Origin: Candidatus Parcubacteria bacterium
GTDB lineage: Bacteria > Patescibacteriota > Minisyncoccia > Phycocordibacterales > PALSA-1337
DNA length: 6,167 bases
Direction: 5' to 3'
NCBI GenBank assembly: GCA_023264475.1
Contig: JAHFMA010000032.1
Location: 1-6,167, forward strand
Below, piece by piece: positions 1-6,148 of the stretch. The notes beneath the pieces are model-generated. The model ran no database searches, was not told where the DNA came from, and worked only from the letters and a program-made list of their open reading frames with translations. The translations under genes were made by a program, and so were the position numbers. Position 1 is the stretch's first letter; every line of letters starts with the position of its first letter.

Positions 1-1
1 C

Positions 2-310
2 CGCGCTGTCCTGAAGCAAGCCGAAGAGTCCATCAAGAAGGGCGAGCTCATGTCCAAGACCTTCGCCGCGCATGAAGGGCTGTACCCGGCCTTCTTCGCG
101 GAGATGCTGTCTGTGGGAGAGGAGACCGGCCGCATCGGCGACATGCTCCTCAATGTGGCCCACTATTATGAGATCGATGTGGAGATGAAGACCAAGGATA
201 TGTCTACGATCATCGAGCCGATCCTCATCGTGATCATCGGCGGGGCTGTCGGCTTCTTCGCTATCGCCATGATCCAGCCGATGTATTCATTGGTGGATGT
301 CATCCATTGA
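2..310 (+). CDS. pilC: Type IV pilus inner-membrane platform protein PilC/GspF, C-terminal fragment
   Basis: Only the last ~102 codons are in the window; the reading frame is open from base 2, so the gene begins upstream. PilC/GspF is the polytopic inner-membrane platform of type IV pili and type II secretion. It couples the cytoplasmic ATPases to pilin insertion or extraction. The fragment shows the hallmark of the second GspF domain, VGEETGRIGDML (about bases 113-148). It is preceded by a stretch of the type I..GELMSKTFAAHEGLYP and followed by the conserved final membrane segment IIEPILIVIIGGAVGFFAIA and then IQPMYSL, close to the family's usual C-terminus. The stop TGA (308-310) overlaps the TTG start of the next prepilin gene, so the two are probably co-transcribed and translationally coupled. 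Family assignment is very secure. Whether the pilus serves twitching, DNA uptake or attachment cannot be read from this fragment. Confidence 0.95.
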   Translation, partial: RAVLKQAEESIKKGELMSKTFAAHEGLYPAFFAEMLSVGEETGRIGDMLLNVAHYYEIDVEMKTKDMSTIIEPILIVIIGGAVGFFAIAMIQPMYSLVDVIH

Positions 311-2091
311 CCCTCATGCACGCCAGACATCGCGCGCCGCAAGCAGGTTTCACGCTCGTCGAGGTCATCGTCGGCGTGGCGGTCTTCTTGTCCATATCTA
401 TCGCGACTTATAATGCTTATGTCGCGCTCATCAAGCTGGCCAATGCCAGCCAATCTCGAATCCTCGGGGTAGAGCTGGCCGATGAGCAGTTCGAGATCGT
501 CAGGAACATGCCATATACGAGCGTCGGCCTCACGGATGGCATCCCGGTCGGCGTATTGCCTCGCGATCAGACGCTGGTGCGCGGAGGCTTCACATACAAT
601 TCCAATCTGACCATCCGCGCGCTCGATCTATCTACGAGCACGGTCCAAGCCTCGACCAAATTGGTCGTAGTCAAGGTGACTTGCACGAGCTGTGCCGGCT
701 TCACGCCCATCGAGCTCACAGGACAGGTCGCGCCGGCCAACCTCCAATCAGCATCCGACGGGGGAGCGCTGGTCGTACAAGTCTTTGACTCAGCTGGTGT
801 GTCGATCCAGGGCGCAGCCGTGAATGTCCAGAGCCTGGCTACCTCCACGGTGGCTGACAGCGACACGACGAACAACGAAGGCTTGCTCGGCATCGTCGGC
901 GTGCCGCCCGGGGCCAACACGTACCGGATAACTGTGACCAAGAGCGGCTACTCGACGGCCCGCACCTACCCGATAGGCGGCGCCGGCAATCCCAATCCGA
1001 CCGTGCCGGATGCGACAGTCTTGAAGGGCAGCGTGACTATGGTCAGCCTCTCTATCGACAAGCTCTCTGAGCTGGACTTCGTGAGTGTGGGCCCGCTCTG
1101 CACGCCGGTGTCCGATCTCCACTTCCACATGACCGGCGCCAAGGAGATCGGTGCGGGCGTGCCCAAGTACTCGCAAGACCTCACCACGAACGGGTCCGGC
1201 ATCCTCAAACTGCCTTCCATGGAATGGGATACGTACACCGTCGTCCCGACCGATACGACCGATGACGTGAGCGGCATCACGCCATTCAGCCCGATCGCTC
1301 TCAACGCCGGCAACGCCCAGACGATCCAATTCATCGCTGTGCCGAGGGCGTCCGACAGCCTACAGGTCTCGGTGGAGGACGATGTCACCAAGCTGCCGCT
1401 CTCAGGAGCGACCGTGCGACTGTCGGATGGCGCCGGCTATGATATGACCGAGACGACCGGCCAGGGCTATGTCAGCCAGACGGATTGGTCCGGCGGGTCA
1501 GGCCAAGCGGATTATTCGGCTCCGAACAGATATTTCTATAGCGACGGATATATAGATACCGCAACTTCGTCAGGGAGCATCGTCATGGCGGCGCCTCTGG
1601 GGGAATACAGCACCATCGCTACAGGTACGCTCGAGTCATCGACTTTCGATATCGGCACGGCAGGCAATTTCTATGCCCTGAATTGGAAGCCGTCCAGCCA
1701 GCCGGCGCTCACCGGTCCGGGCTCGGTCAAATTACAATTCGCTACCAATCCGACCTCCACTTCCACCCCTTGGAATTATTTCGGTCCGGATGGCACTACA
1801 GGATCGTATTTCACGGTGCCGGGCATGCAGATCAACCCTGTCCACAATGGCAATGAATTCGTGCGCTACGCGGTCTATCTCAACACACAGACGGCGACGG
1901 TCACGCCGAGCGTGAGCGACGTCTCTTTCACTTATACTTCCGGTTGCACACCGCCCGGCCAAGTGATCTTCCAGGGCCTATCGGCAGGGAACTATACGCT
2001 CACGGTCTCCAAGGCTGGATATGCGTTGGATTCTATTCCTGTCACGGTCGGCGCCGGTTGGCAGAGCCAGACTGTATTGCTGGGGCCATAG
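307..2091 (+). CDS. Large PilV/GspI-like minor prepilin with carboxypeptidase-regulatory-like and nested beta-sandwich domains
   Basis: A 594-aa type IV prepilin. A short basic leader ends in AG|FTLVEVIV, with predicted prepilin-peptidase cleavage after G14 and Glu at mature +5 (E19). The hydrophobic alpha-1 helix follows, then a GspI/PilV-like core to ~140 containing ELADEQFEIVRNMPY. GspI-like pilins are normally ~120-200 aa; here ~450 extra residues follow. A carboxypeptidase-regulatory-like fold (~152-220) ends in YRITVTKSGY. A second beta-rich unit covers ~263-345. A third regulatory-like domain starts at ~351 (LQVSVEDDVTKLPLSGATVRL), is interrupted by a ~145-residue beta-sandwich (~400-546), and resumes at 551-572 (GQVIFQGLSAGNYTLTVSKAGY). 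Four cysteines (C126, C129, C265, C547) could form disulfides. The TTG start at 307 overlaps the pilC stop and has a weak GGTGG at 292-296. ATG at 316 is the alternative and leaves the prepilin motif intact. It probably sits at the pilus tip with an exposed adhesive part; that function is inference. Confidence 0.88.
   Translation: MTLMHARHRAPQAGFTLVEVIVGVAVFLSISIATYNAYVALIKLANASQSRILGVELADEQFEIVRNMPYTSVGLTDGIPVGVLPRDQTLVRGGFTYNSNLTIRALDLSTSTVQASTKLVVVKVTCTSCAGFTPIELTGQVAPANLQSASDGGALVVQVFDSAGVSIQGAAVNVQSLATSTVADSDTTNNEGLLGIVGVPPGANTYRITVTKSGYSTARTYPIGGAGNPNPTVPDATVLKGSVTMVSLSIDKLSELDFVSVGPLCTPVSDLHFHMTGAKEIGAGVPKYSQDLTTNGSGILKLPSMEWDTYTVVPTDTTDDVSGITPFSPIALNAGNAQTIQFIAVPRASDSLQVSVEDDVTKLPLSGATVRLSDGAGYDMTETTGQGYVSQTDWSGGSGQADYSAPNRYFYSDGYIDTATSSGSIVMAAPLGEYSTIATGTLESSTFDIGTAGNFYALNWKPSSQPALTGPGSVKLQFATNPTSTSTPWNYFGPDGTTGSYFTVPGMQINPVHNGNEFVRYAVYLNTQTATVTPSVSDVSFTYTSGCTPPGQVIFQGLSAGNYTLTVSKAGYALDSIPVTVGAGWQSQTVLLGP
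1504..1944 (+). other. Segment encoding a beta-sandwich domain inserted inside a carboxypeptidase-regulatory-like domain
   Basis: Residues ~400-546 of the 594-aa prepilin. The segment reads as alternating beta strands: YSTIATGTLESSTFDIG, then a strand with YALNW, then SVKLQFATNPTSTSTPW, YFGPDGTTGSYFTV, HNGNEFVRYAVYLNT and VSDVSFTYTSGC. The pattern of a gained strand, W, V.LQ.AT, W....GPDG, R(Y)..YL and P.VSDV.F.YTS resembles a repeat-type beta-sandwich that I recall from secreted proteins and from other Patescibacteria prepilins. The flanks read as the two halves of one regulatory-like domain. That makes this a nested insertion rather than a tandem domain. The boundaries are approximate because no structural prediction could be run. 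Confidence 0.6.
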
Positions 2092-2101
2092 TTTCTTCTT
2101 G

Positions 2102-2110
2102 TGTTAAAAT
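2102..2110 (+). promoter_or_regulatory. Extended -10 promoter, probably giving a leaderless GTG-initiated mRNA
   Basis: The sequence TGTTAAAAT matches the extended -10 consensus TGNTATAAT at all but one informative position. It lies in the 25-bp gap between two prepilin genes, and an in-frame TAA at 2105-2107 lies within it. A transcript starting 6-7 nt past the box would begin at or next to the GTG at 2117. I see no -35 match at normal spacing (nearest TTGCTG at 2077-2082 is 22 bp away), as is common for extended -10 promoters. Confidence 0.6.
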
Positions 2111-2116
2111 ATATCC

Positions 2117-2743
2117 GTGAATAGAACTTCTCCGCGCAGCTCTTCTCAGTCAGGCATGACCCTCGTCGAAGCGCTCATCGCGCTTAGCATATTCGCTGTC
2201 GTGATCGTCTCGGTCGGCGCCTTCCAAGTCGGCATATATTCCAACCAGCGCGTTGTCTCCGGTTCGCTTCAGACCGCCCAGGATGCGCAGATCATCCTGC
2301 GCACCATGCTCACCGAATTGCGCTCGGCCGTGCCAGGAGCGAACGGGGCATATCCGATCATCTCCGCCGGCACATCCAGCATATCTTTCTTCGCTGACGC
2401 CAACAACGACGGCCAGGCCGAGCAGATCGGCTATGTCTTGGCGAGCACTACGCTCTATCGCACGGTCATCCCGCCGAGCGGAGCGCCGCCGACCTATGTC
2501 ATCGGCAACCAATCCACCAGCACTATCCTGCGCAATGCCCGCAACGCCACCTCGACGCCGGTCTTCCAATATTTCGACCAGAATTATACGGGCACGAGCT
2601 CGCCCCTAGCCTTGCCCGTCAACATCTCTACGATCAGGCTCATCCAGATCAATATCACCCTGGACGTCGATCCACGCTTGTCGCCGGTGCCGCGCACTTA
2701 TACTGTCCAAGCCAGCCTCCGTAACCTCAAGACCAACCTATGA
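2117..2743 (+). CDS. PilW/GspJ-like minor prepilin
   Basis: A 208-aa type IV prepilin. The leader MNRTSPRSSSQSG is followed by MTLVEALIALSIFAVVIVSV, so cleavage is expected after G13, with Met at +1 and Glu at +5 (E18) of the mature protein. The rest fits PilW/GspJ minor pilins: an alpha-1 extension with AQDAQIILRTMLTELRSAV (55-72), then a beta part containing ISFFADANNDGQAEQIGYVL (89-108), a family-typical acidic loop (D94, N96, D98) that could bind calcium, and a C-terminal strand YTVQASLRNLK. Length is normal for the family. GTG at 2117 is the only usable start, because an in-frame TAA lies at 2105-2107 and the next Met is the +1 residue itself. There is no Shine-Dalgarno site; a -10 box lies 6 nt upstream. 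The stop overlaps the next ATG (ATGA). It probably acts with its neighbours in a GspI/J/K-like initiating tip complex. Confidence 0.88.
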   Translation: MNRTSPRSSSQSGMTLVEALIALSIFAVVIVSVGAFQVGIYSNQRVVSGSLQTAQDAQIILRTMLTELRSAVPGANGAYPIISAGTSSISFFADANNDGQAEQIGYVLASTTLYRTVIPPSGAPPTYVIGNQSTSTILRNARNATSTPVFQYFDQNYTGTSSPLALPVNISTIRLIQINITLDVDPRLSPVPRTYTVQASLRNLKTNL

Positions 2744-4206
2744 AGCACGACCGCGGCGACATCCTCATATCGGTCTTGGTCTTTGCGACCGTTGCGGTGA
2801 CTGTGACTGTCGGTCTCATGAATTGGGGTGCGGCGATGCTCCGCGGCATCAGGACGGTCCAGGTCCGCGAACAAGCCTTCCAAGTCGCCGAGGCGGGCCT
2901 AGACTATTATCGCTGGCACCTAGCGCAATTCCCGACCGACTATACCGACGGGACCACGACGCCCGGTCCCTACTACCACGATTTCCTAGATAAGGACGGC
3001 GATCTCATCGGCTCATATGCTCTCACGATCGCGCCGCCGCCCCTGGGCTCGACCAAGGTCGTCATCACCTCTACAGCCACGACGACCGCGGATCCCAGCA
3101 TCGTGCGCACTCTGCAGATGGCTCTGGCCCAGCCTTCTTTGGCTCAATATGCCGTGATCGCCAACGACAACTTGCGCTTCGGCGCCGGTACGACCATATA
3201 CGGCCCGGTGAGTTCCAATCGTGGCATCCATTTCGACGGCGTCGCTTATAACGTCATGTCGAGCGCCATGGCCACCGATACAGATCCTGACAGCACTTGT
3301 AGCCCCAAGCCTGCTTGTGCCGTGGAATGGGGAGTCTTCACTCAGTCGGGCACTGACGACCCCTCGCCTCCGACTCCGGTCGCTAATCGCCCGGATGTAT
3401 TCGTGGCTGGCCGAAGCTATCCGGTCCCGGCTTTCCCGTTCGCCACGCTCGCCGTCAATCTCTCTAGCTTGCTCGCCATCGCTGCGCCGACCGGCGTGTG
3501 CTCGGCGCCGGCTTGCTGGGTAGCGTCGACCAAACAAGGCTATTACATGCACATGAATACGGACAACACCTACGACATGTATAAGGTCAATACGCTATTC
3601 GCCGCTCCGAGCGGATGTAGCGTGCCGAGCGGCGGCCAAGTCCAGTGGGGTACGTGGAGCGTCGGCACCCTCTCGTCCAAGATCGGCACCTACCCGGTCC
3701 CCGTTTCCGGCGTGATCTTCGTGAAAGACAATCTCTGGATCGACGGTCAGGTGAATGGTACCCGTGTGACCATCGCCGCGGCGGACATCGGCCAGACTGA
3801 CCCTACCAGATATTTCAATATCACCATCAACAGCGATCTGAAATACACTAGATATGACGGCAGCGACGTCATCGGCCTGATATCGCAATACAACGTCAAT
3901 GTCGGCTTGGTCAGCGACACCGATCTGCAGATCGATGCCGCTCTCTTGGCCGAGAATGGCCGCGCCGGGCGATATTATTACAGCACGAGCTGCAAGAGCG
4001 GCAGCAACAACTACTACACCAGGAATTCTCTGACCTTGAATGGCATGATCGGCACAGCTGTGCGCTACGGCTTTGCCTATACCGACAACACCGGCTATCT
4101 CACCCGCACGCTCAATTATGACGCCAACCTCCTCTATAGCCCGCCGCCGTCATTCCCGCTCGCCTCGACGCAATACGAGACCGTCTTCTGGAAGCAGCTC
4201 AAGTGA
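2740..4206 (+). CDS. PilX/GspK-like pilin-type protein with beta-rich C-terminal domain
   Basis: A 488-aa exported pilin-like protein. The N-terminus is MKHDRG followed by DILISVLVFATVAVTVTVGL. This resembles the PilX N-terminal type: a short basic leader ending in Gly, then a hydrophobic helix without Glu at +5 (S11 here). GspK-class minor pilins also lack that Glu. The alpha-1 continuation REQAFQVAEAGLDYYRWHL (43-61) matches the PilX-type pattern (AF..AEAGL). A DKDGD loop lies at 84-88. The exported part has YGPVSSNRGIHFDGVAYNV (154-172), and a region at ~324-410 (GVIFVKDNLWIDGQVNGTRV, later DVIGLISQYNVNVG and DLQIDAALLAENG) resembles DUF4900-like beta-solenoid segments, as I recall them. 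Six cysteines (C187, C193, C254, C259, C293, C418) suggest disulfides. The ATG overlaps the previous stop by 4 bp without a clear Shine-Dalgarno site, so coupled translation is likely. Classical PilX is under 200 aa, so this is much enlarged. Function beyond minor pilin/tip component is unknown. Confidence 0.82.
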   Translation: MKHDRGDILISVLVFATVAVTVTVGLMNWGAAMLRGIRTVQVREQAFQVAEAGLDYYRWHLAQFPTDYTDGTTTPGPYYHDFLDKDGDLIGSYALTIAPPPLGSTKVVITSTATTTADPSIVRTLQMALAQPSLAQYAVIANDNLRFGAGTTIYGPVSSNRGIHFDGVAYNVMSSAMATDTDPDSTCSPKPACAVEWGVFTQSGTDDPSPPTPVANRPDVFVAGRSYPVPAFPFATLAVNLSSLLAIAAPTGVCSAPACWVASTKQGYYMHMNTDNTYDMYKVNTLFAAPSGCSVPSGGQVQWGTWSVGTLSSKIGTYPVPVSGVIFVKDNLWIDGQVNGTRVTIAAADIGQTDPTRYFNITINSDLKYTRYDGSDVIGLISQYNVNVGLVSDTDLQIDAALLAENGRAGRYYYSTSCKSGSNNYYTRNSLTLNGMIGTAVRYGFAYTDNTGYLTRTLNYDANLLYSPPPSFPLASTQYETVFWKQLK

Positions 4207-4221
4207 CGCTGGCCACGGCGC

Positions 4222-4233
4222 GCTCACATGAGC
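4222..4233. repeat. Short inverted repeat abutting the tpiA -10 box
   Basis: GCTCA-CA-TGAGC is a perfect 5-bp inverted repeat with a 2-bp spacer. It ends exactly where the TACAAT box begins. The position would suit an operator, but the arms are short and such a match can arise by chance. No regulator gene is visible in the window. Confidence 0.25.
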
Positions 4234-4239
4234 TACAAT
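4234..4239 (+). promoter_or_regulatory. -10 box (TACAAT) of the tpiA-pgk operon, probably giving a leaderless mRNA
   Basis: TACAAT differs from TATAAT at one position. It ends 8 nt before the ATG at 4248, so transcription would start about at the start codon. The 41-bp gap contains no purine-rich Shine-Dalgarno site in front of that ATG. No recognisable -35 hexamer lies 16-18 bp upstream. The layout mirrors the -10/start arrangement at 2102-2117. Confidence 0.55.
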
Positions 4240-4247
4240 TGTCCCAT

Positions 4248-5012
4248 ATGAATTCACGCAAGCTCATCGTAGGGAATTGGAAGATGCATCCGGCCAGCGT
4301 CGACGATGCCAAGCGCATCGCGCGCCGCACACGGCTCGTAGCCTCGCGCCTCGAACACACAGACGTCGTGGCCTGTCCGCCGTTCCCATTCATGCAAGCT
4401 TGCGCATCTCGCCGGCCTACGGCCAATTTCTATATCGGCGCGCAATCGGTCTCTGTGCATGAAGAGGGGGCCCACACAGGAGAGGCTGGCGCCGGCATGC
4501 TCCGCAGCTTGGGCGCGACTTACGCCATCGTCGGACATTCCGAGCAGAGGGCCGCGGGGGACAGCGATGAGATCGTCTCCCATCGCTTGGCCCGGGTCGT
4601 CGAAGCCGGCCTCACTGCTATCCTGTGCGTCGGCGAGCGGACCCGCGACGAGAGCGGCGCGCATTTCGATGTCGTGAGAGATCAGATCAAGGGCTCGCTC
4701 GCCGGATTGCCGGAAGGCAAAGCCCGCTCCGTCATCATGGCTTATGAGCCGGTCTGGGAGATCGGTGCCAAAGAAGCCATGGCCCCGGAAGAAGTGCATG
4801 AGATGTCCATATTTGTTAAGAAAGCCTTCTCCGATATCTTCGGCCCAGAAGCCGGCCTCAAGGCCAAGGTGCTCTATGGCGGCTCCGTCAATTTCCGCAA
4901 CGCTGTCGAGATCATCCATACTGGCCAAGTGGACGGCCTTCTCGTCGGACGCGAGAGCGTCAACCTGCCTGGTTTCACGGAATTATTGAAGGAAGTGGAC
5001 AAGATACAATGA
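4248..5012 (+). CDS. tpiA: Triosephosphate isomerase
   Basis: A 254-aa cytosolic TIM barrel that interconverts dihydroxyacetone phosphate and glyceraldehyde 3-phosphate. Core catalytic residues are visible: N10 and K12 in KLIVGNWKM, H97 in IVGHSEQR and the general base E167 in AYEPVW. GAQSVSVHEEGAHTGE (64-79) and VLYGGSVN (208-215) are also family hallmarks. Length is normal (about 250 aa). Oddities lie in the phosphate grip. Loop 6 reads EIGAKEAMAPEE where AIGTGKTATPEQ is usual, with no length change. The C-terminal VGGAS is VGRES (233-237), so the second phosphate-contacting Gly is Arg. ATG 4248 is chosen because it places the first strand exactly at the usual N-terminus. The GTG at 4203 would add 15 non-homologous residues and run through the promoter. 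The stop overlaps the pgk ATG by 4 bp, so the two are co-transcribed. Confidence 0.96.
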   Translation: MNSRKLIVGNWKMHPASVDDAKRIARRTRLVASRLEHTDVVACPPFPFMQACASRRPTANFYIGAQSVSVHEEGAHTGEAGAGMLRSLGATYAIVGHSEQRAAGDSDEIVSHRLARVVEAGLTAILCVGERTRDESGAHFDVVRDQIKGSLAGLPEGKARSVIMAYEPVWEIGAKEAMAPEEVHEMSIFVKKAFSDIFGPEAGLKAKVLYGGSVNFRNAVEIIHTGQVDGLLVGRESVNLPGFTELLKEVDKIQ

Positions 5013-6148
5013 AGACCATCCGCGACAACGAGCATCTAGAGGGCGTGCGAGTCCTCGTGCGCGTCGACTTCAACGTACCGATCAAGGCTGGTCAGGTGGT
5101 CGATGATATCCGCATCCGATCCGCCATGCCGACCATCGAGTACCTAGCTTCTCGCGGAGCCAAGGTCATCCTGATGAGCCATCTCGAAGTCCTAGAAGGA
5201 GAGCAAGCCACGCTCGCTCCTGTTGCAGCCGCTCTCGCCAAGCTCGGTTGTCAGGCGCTCTTTATTCCAGACTTACGCGCTGCAGTCGACACTATCGAGC
5301 ACAAGCTCGATAACGGCCACTGCCTGCTCCTAGAGAATCTCCGCAAATATCCCGGCGAGAAGGATAATGACGCCAAATTCGCCAAGGAACTCGCCTCGCT
5401 CGCCGATATATACGTGAACGACGCCTTCTCAGTCTCGCATCGCGAGCACGCCTCGGTCGTCGGAGTGCCCTCATTCCTGCCCAGCTATGCCGGCCTCCAG
5501 CTCGAGAGGGAGGTGGTCAATATCTCCAAGGCTTTTGAGCCGGAGCACCCCTTCCTATTCATCTTGGGCGGTGCCAAATTCTCGACCAAACTGCCGCTCC
5601 TCTCCAAGTTCCTGCAGAGCGCCGATGAGATCTTTGTGGGCGGCGCGCTGGCCAACGACCTCTTCAAGGCCAAAGGCTATGACATGGGCGCTTCGCGCGT
5701 CTCTGATGACAAGTTCGATCTGACGCCCTTCCTGGCCAGCCCCAAGCTCCTCTTGCCCCTCGATGTCGTCACTCATAAGGGCGAGAATAAGGATCCGGCC
5801 AAGCTAGCCAAGGACGACAAGGCACTAGATGCCGGGCCAAAGACCATCGATCTGCTCAGGGACAAGATAGGCACAGCGAAGTTCATTCTCTGGAACGGCC
5901 CGCTCGGCTTGTACGAGGACGGCTATCGCGAACCGACGCTCGAGCTCGCCAGGATGATCGGCGAAGCCACCAGCCGCGGCGCGATCACGATCGTCGGCGG
6001 CGGCGACACGCTCGCGGCCATCGCTGCTCTGGGCATCGAGGACAAGTTCACCTTTGTCTCTACCGCCGGCGGCGCTATGCTCGACTTCTTGACCCATGGG
6101 ACTCTGCCCGGAATCGAGGCCTTGAAGGGATCTTCCCCGGAAAACTAG
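5009..6148 (+). CDS. pgk: Phosphoglycerate kinase
   Basis: A 379-aa two-domain cytosolic enzyme that transfers phosphate between 1,3-bisphosphoglycerate and ADP, forming ATP in lower glycolysis. The N-terminal substrate domain has RVDFNVP (D20, N22), DDIRIR (R35), SHL (H58), LLENLRKYPGE (R112) and NDAFSVSHREHAS (H144, R145). The nucleotide domain has GGAKFSTK (K190, K194), LWNGPLGLYE (N296, E303), VGGGDT (329-334) and STAGGAML. It is slightly shorter than the usual 390-415 aa through trimmed loops. The nearly invariant SHLGRP motif is SHLEVL, so the 3-phosphoglycerate-binding Arg (R65 in yeast numbering) is Val61. No frameshift is apparent there, because the frame stays homologous on both sides. 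The ATG overlaps the tpiA stop, with a weak GGAAG 13 nt upstream. After the TAG only 19 bases remain, and I see no terminator in them. Confidence 0.96.
   Translation: MKTIRDNEHLEGVRVLVRVDFNVPIKAGQVVDDIRIRSAMPTIEYLASRGAKVILMSHLEVLEGEQATLAPVAAALAKLGCQALFIPDLRAAVDTIEHKLDNGHCLLLENLRKYPGEKDNDAKFAKELASLADIYVNDAFSVSHREHASVVGVPSFLPSYAGLQLEREVVNISKAFEPEHPFLFILGGAKFSTKLPLLSKFLQSADEIFVGGALANDLFKAKGYDMGASRVSDDKFDLTPFLASPKLLLPLDVVTHKGENKDPAKLAKDDKALDAGPKTIDLLRDKIGTAKFILWNGPLGLYEDGYREPTLELARMIGEATSRGAITIVGGGDTLAAIAALGIEDKFTFVSTAGGAMLDFLTHGTLPGIEALKGSSPEN

Noticed and set aside
790..1329. 179-codon minus-strand open frame within the large prepilin gene
   Set aside because: Shadow of the real gene; composition is His/Arg/Glu-rich and no motif is seen.
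2092..2116. Terminator between the large prepilin and the PilW-like gene
   Set aside because: The 25-bp gap shows no inverted repeat; the T-rich part is better read as promoter context.
3013..3552. 179-codon open frame on the minus strand within the PilX-like gene
   Set aside because: Arg/Gly/Asp-rich low-information translation typical of a shadow frame, with no promoter or family motif.
4203..4247. GTG at 4203 as the start of triosephosphate isomerase (15 extra residues)
   Set aside because: The added residues have no counterpart in the family and would be encoded by the promoter gap. ATG 4248 gives the canonical N-terminus.
4254..4928. Long open frame (224 codons) on the minus strand
   Set aside because: It lies wholly antisense to tpiA, whose motifs are unmistakable. 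It has no recognisable domain and is explained by GC-rich codon bias.
5005..5010. TACAAT identical to the tpiA -10 box, overlapping the pgk start
   Set aside because: It covers the start codon itself, so a transcript from it would begin inside pgk. The ATGA overlap indicates co-transcription with tpiA.
5180..5200. Frameshift or sequencing error as the cause of the missing GRP in pgk
   Set aside because: The frame is homologous on both sides with no length disturbance, so substitution is the simpler reading.
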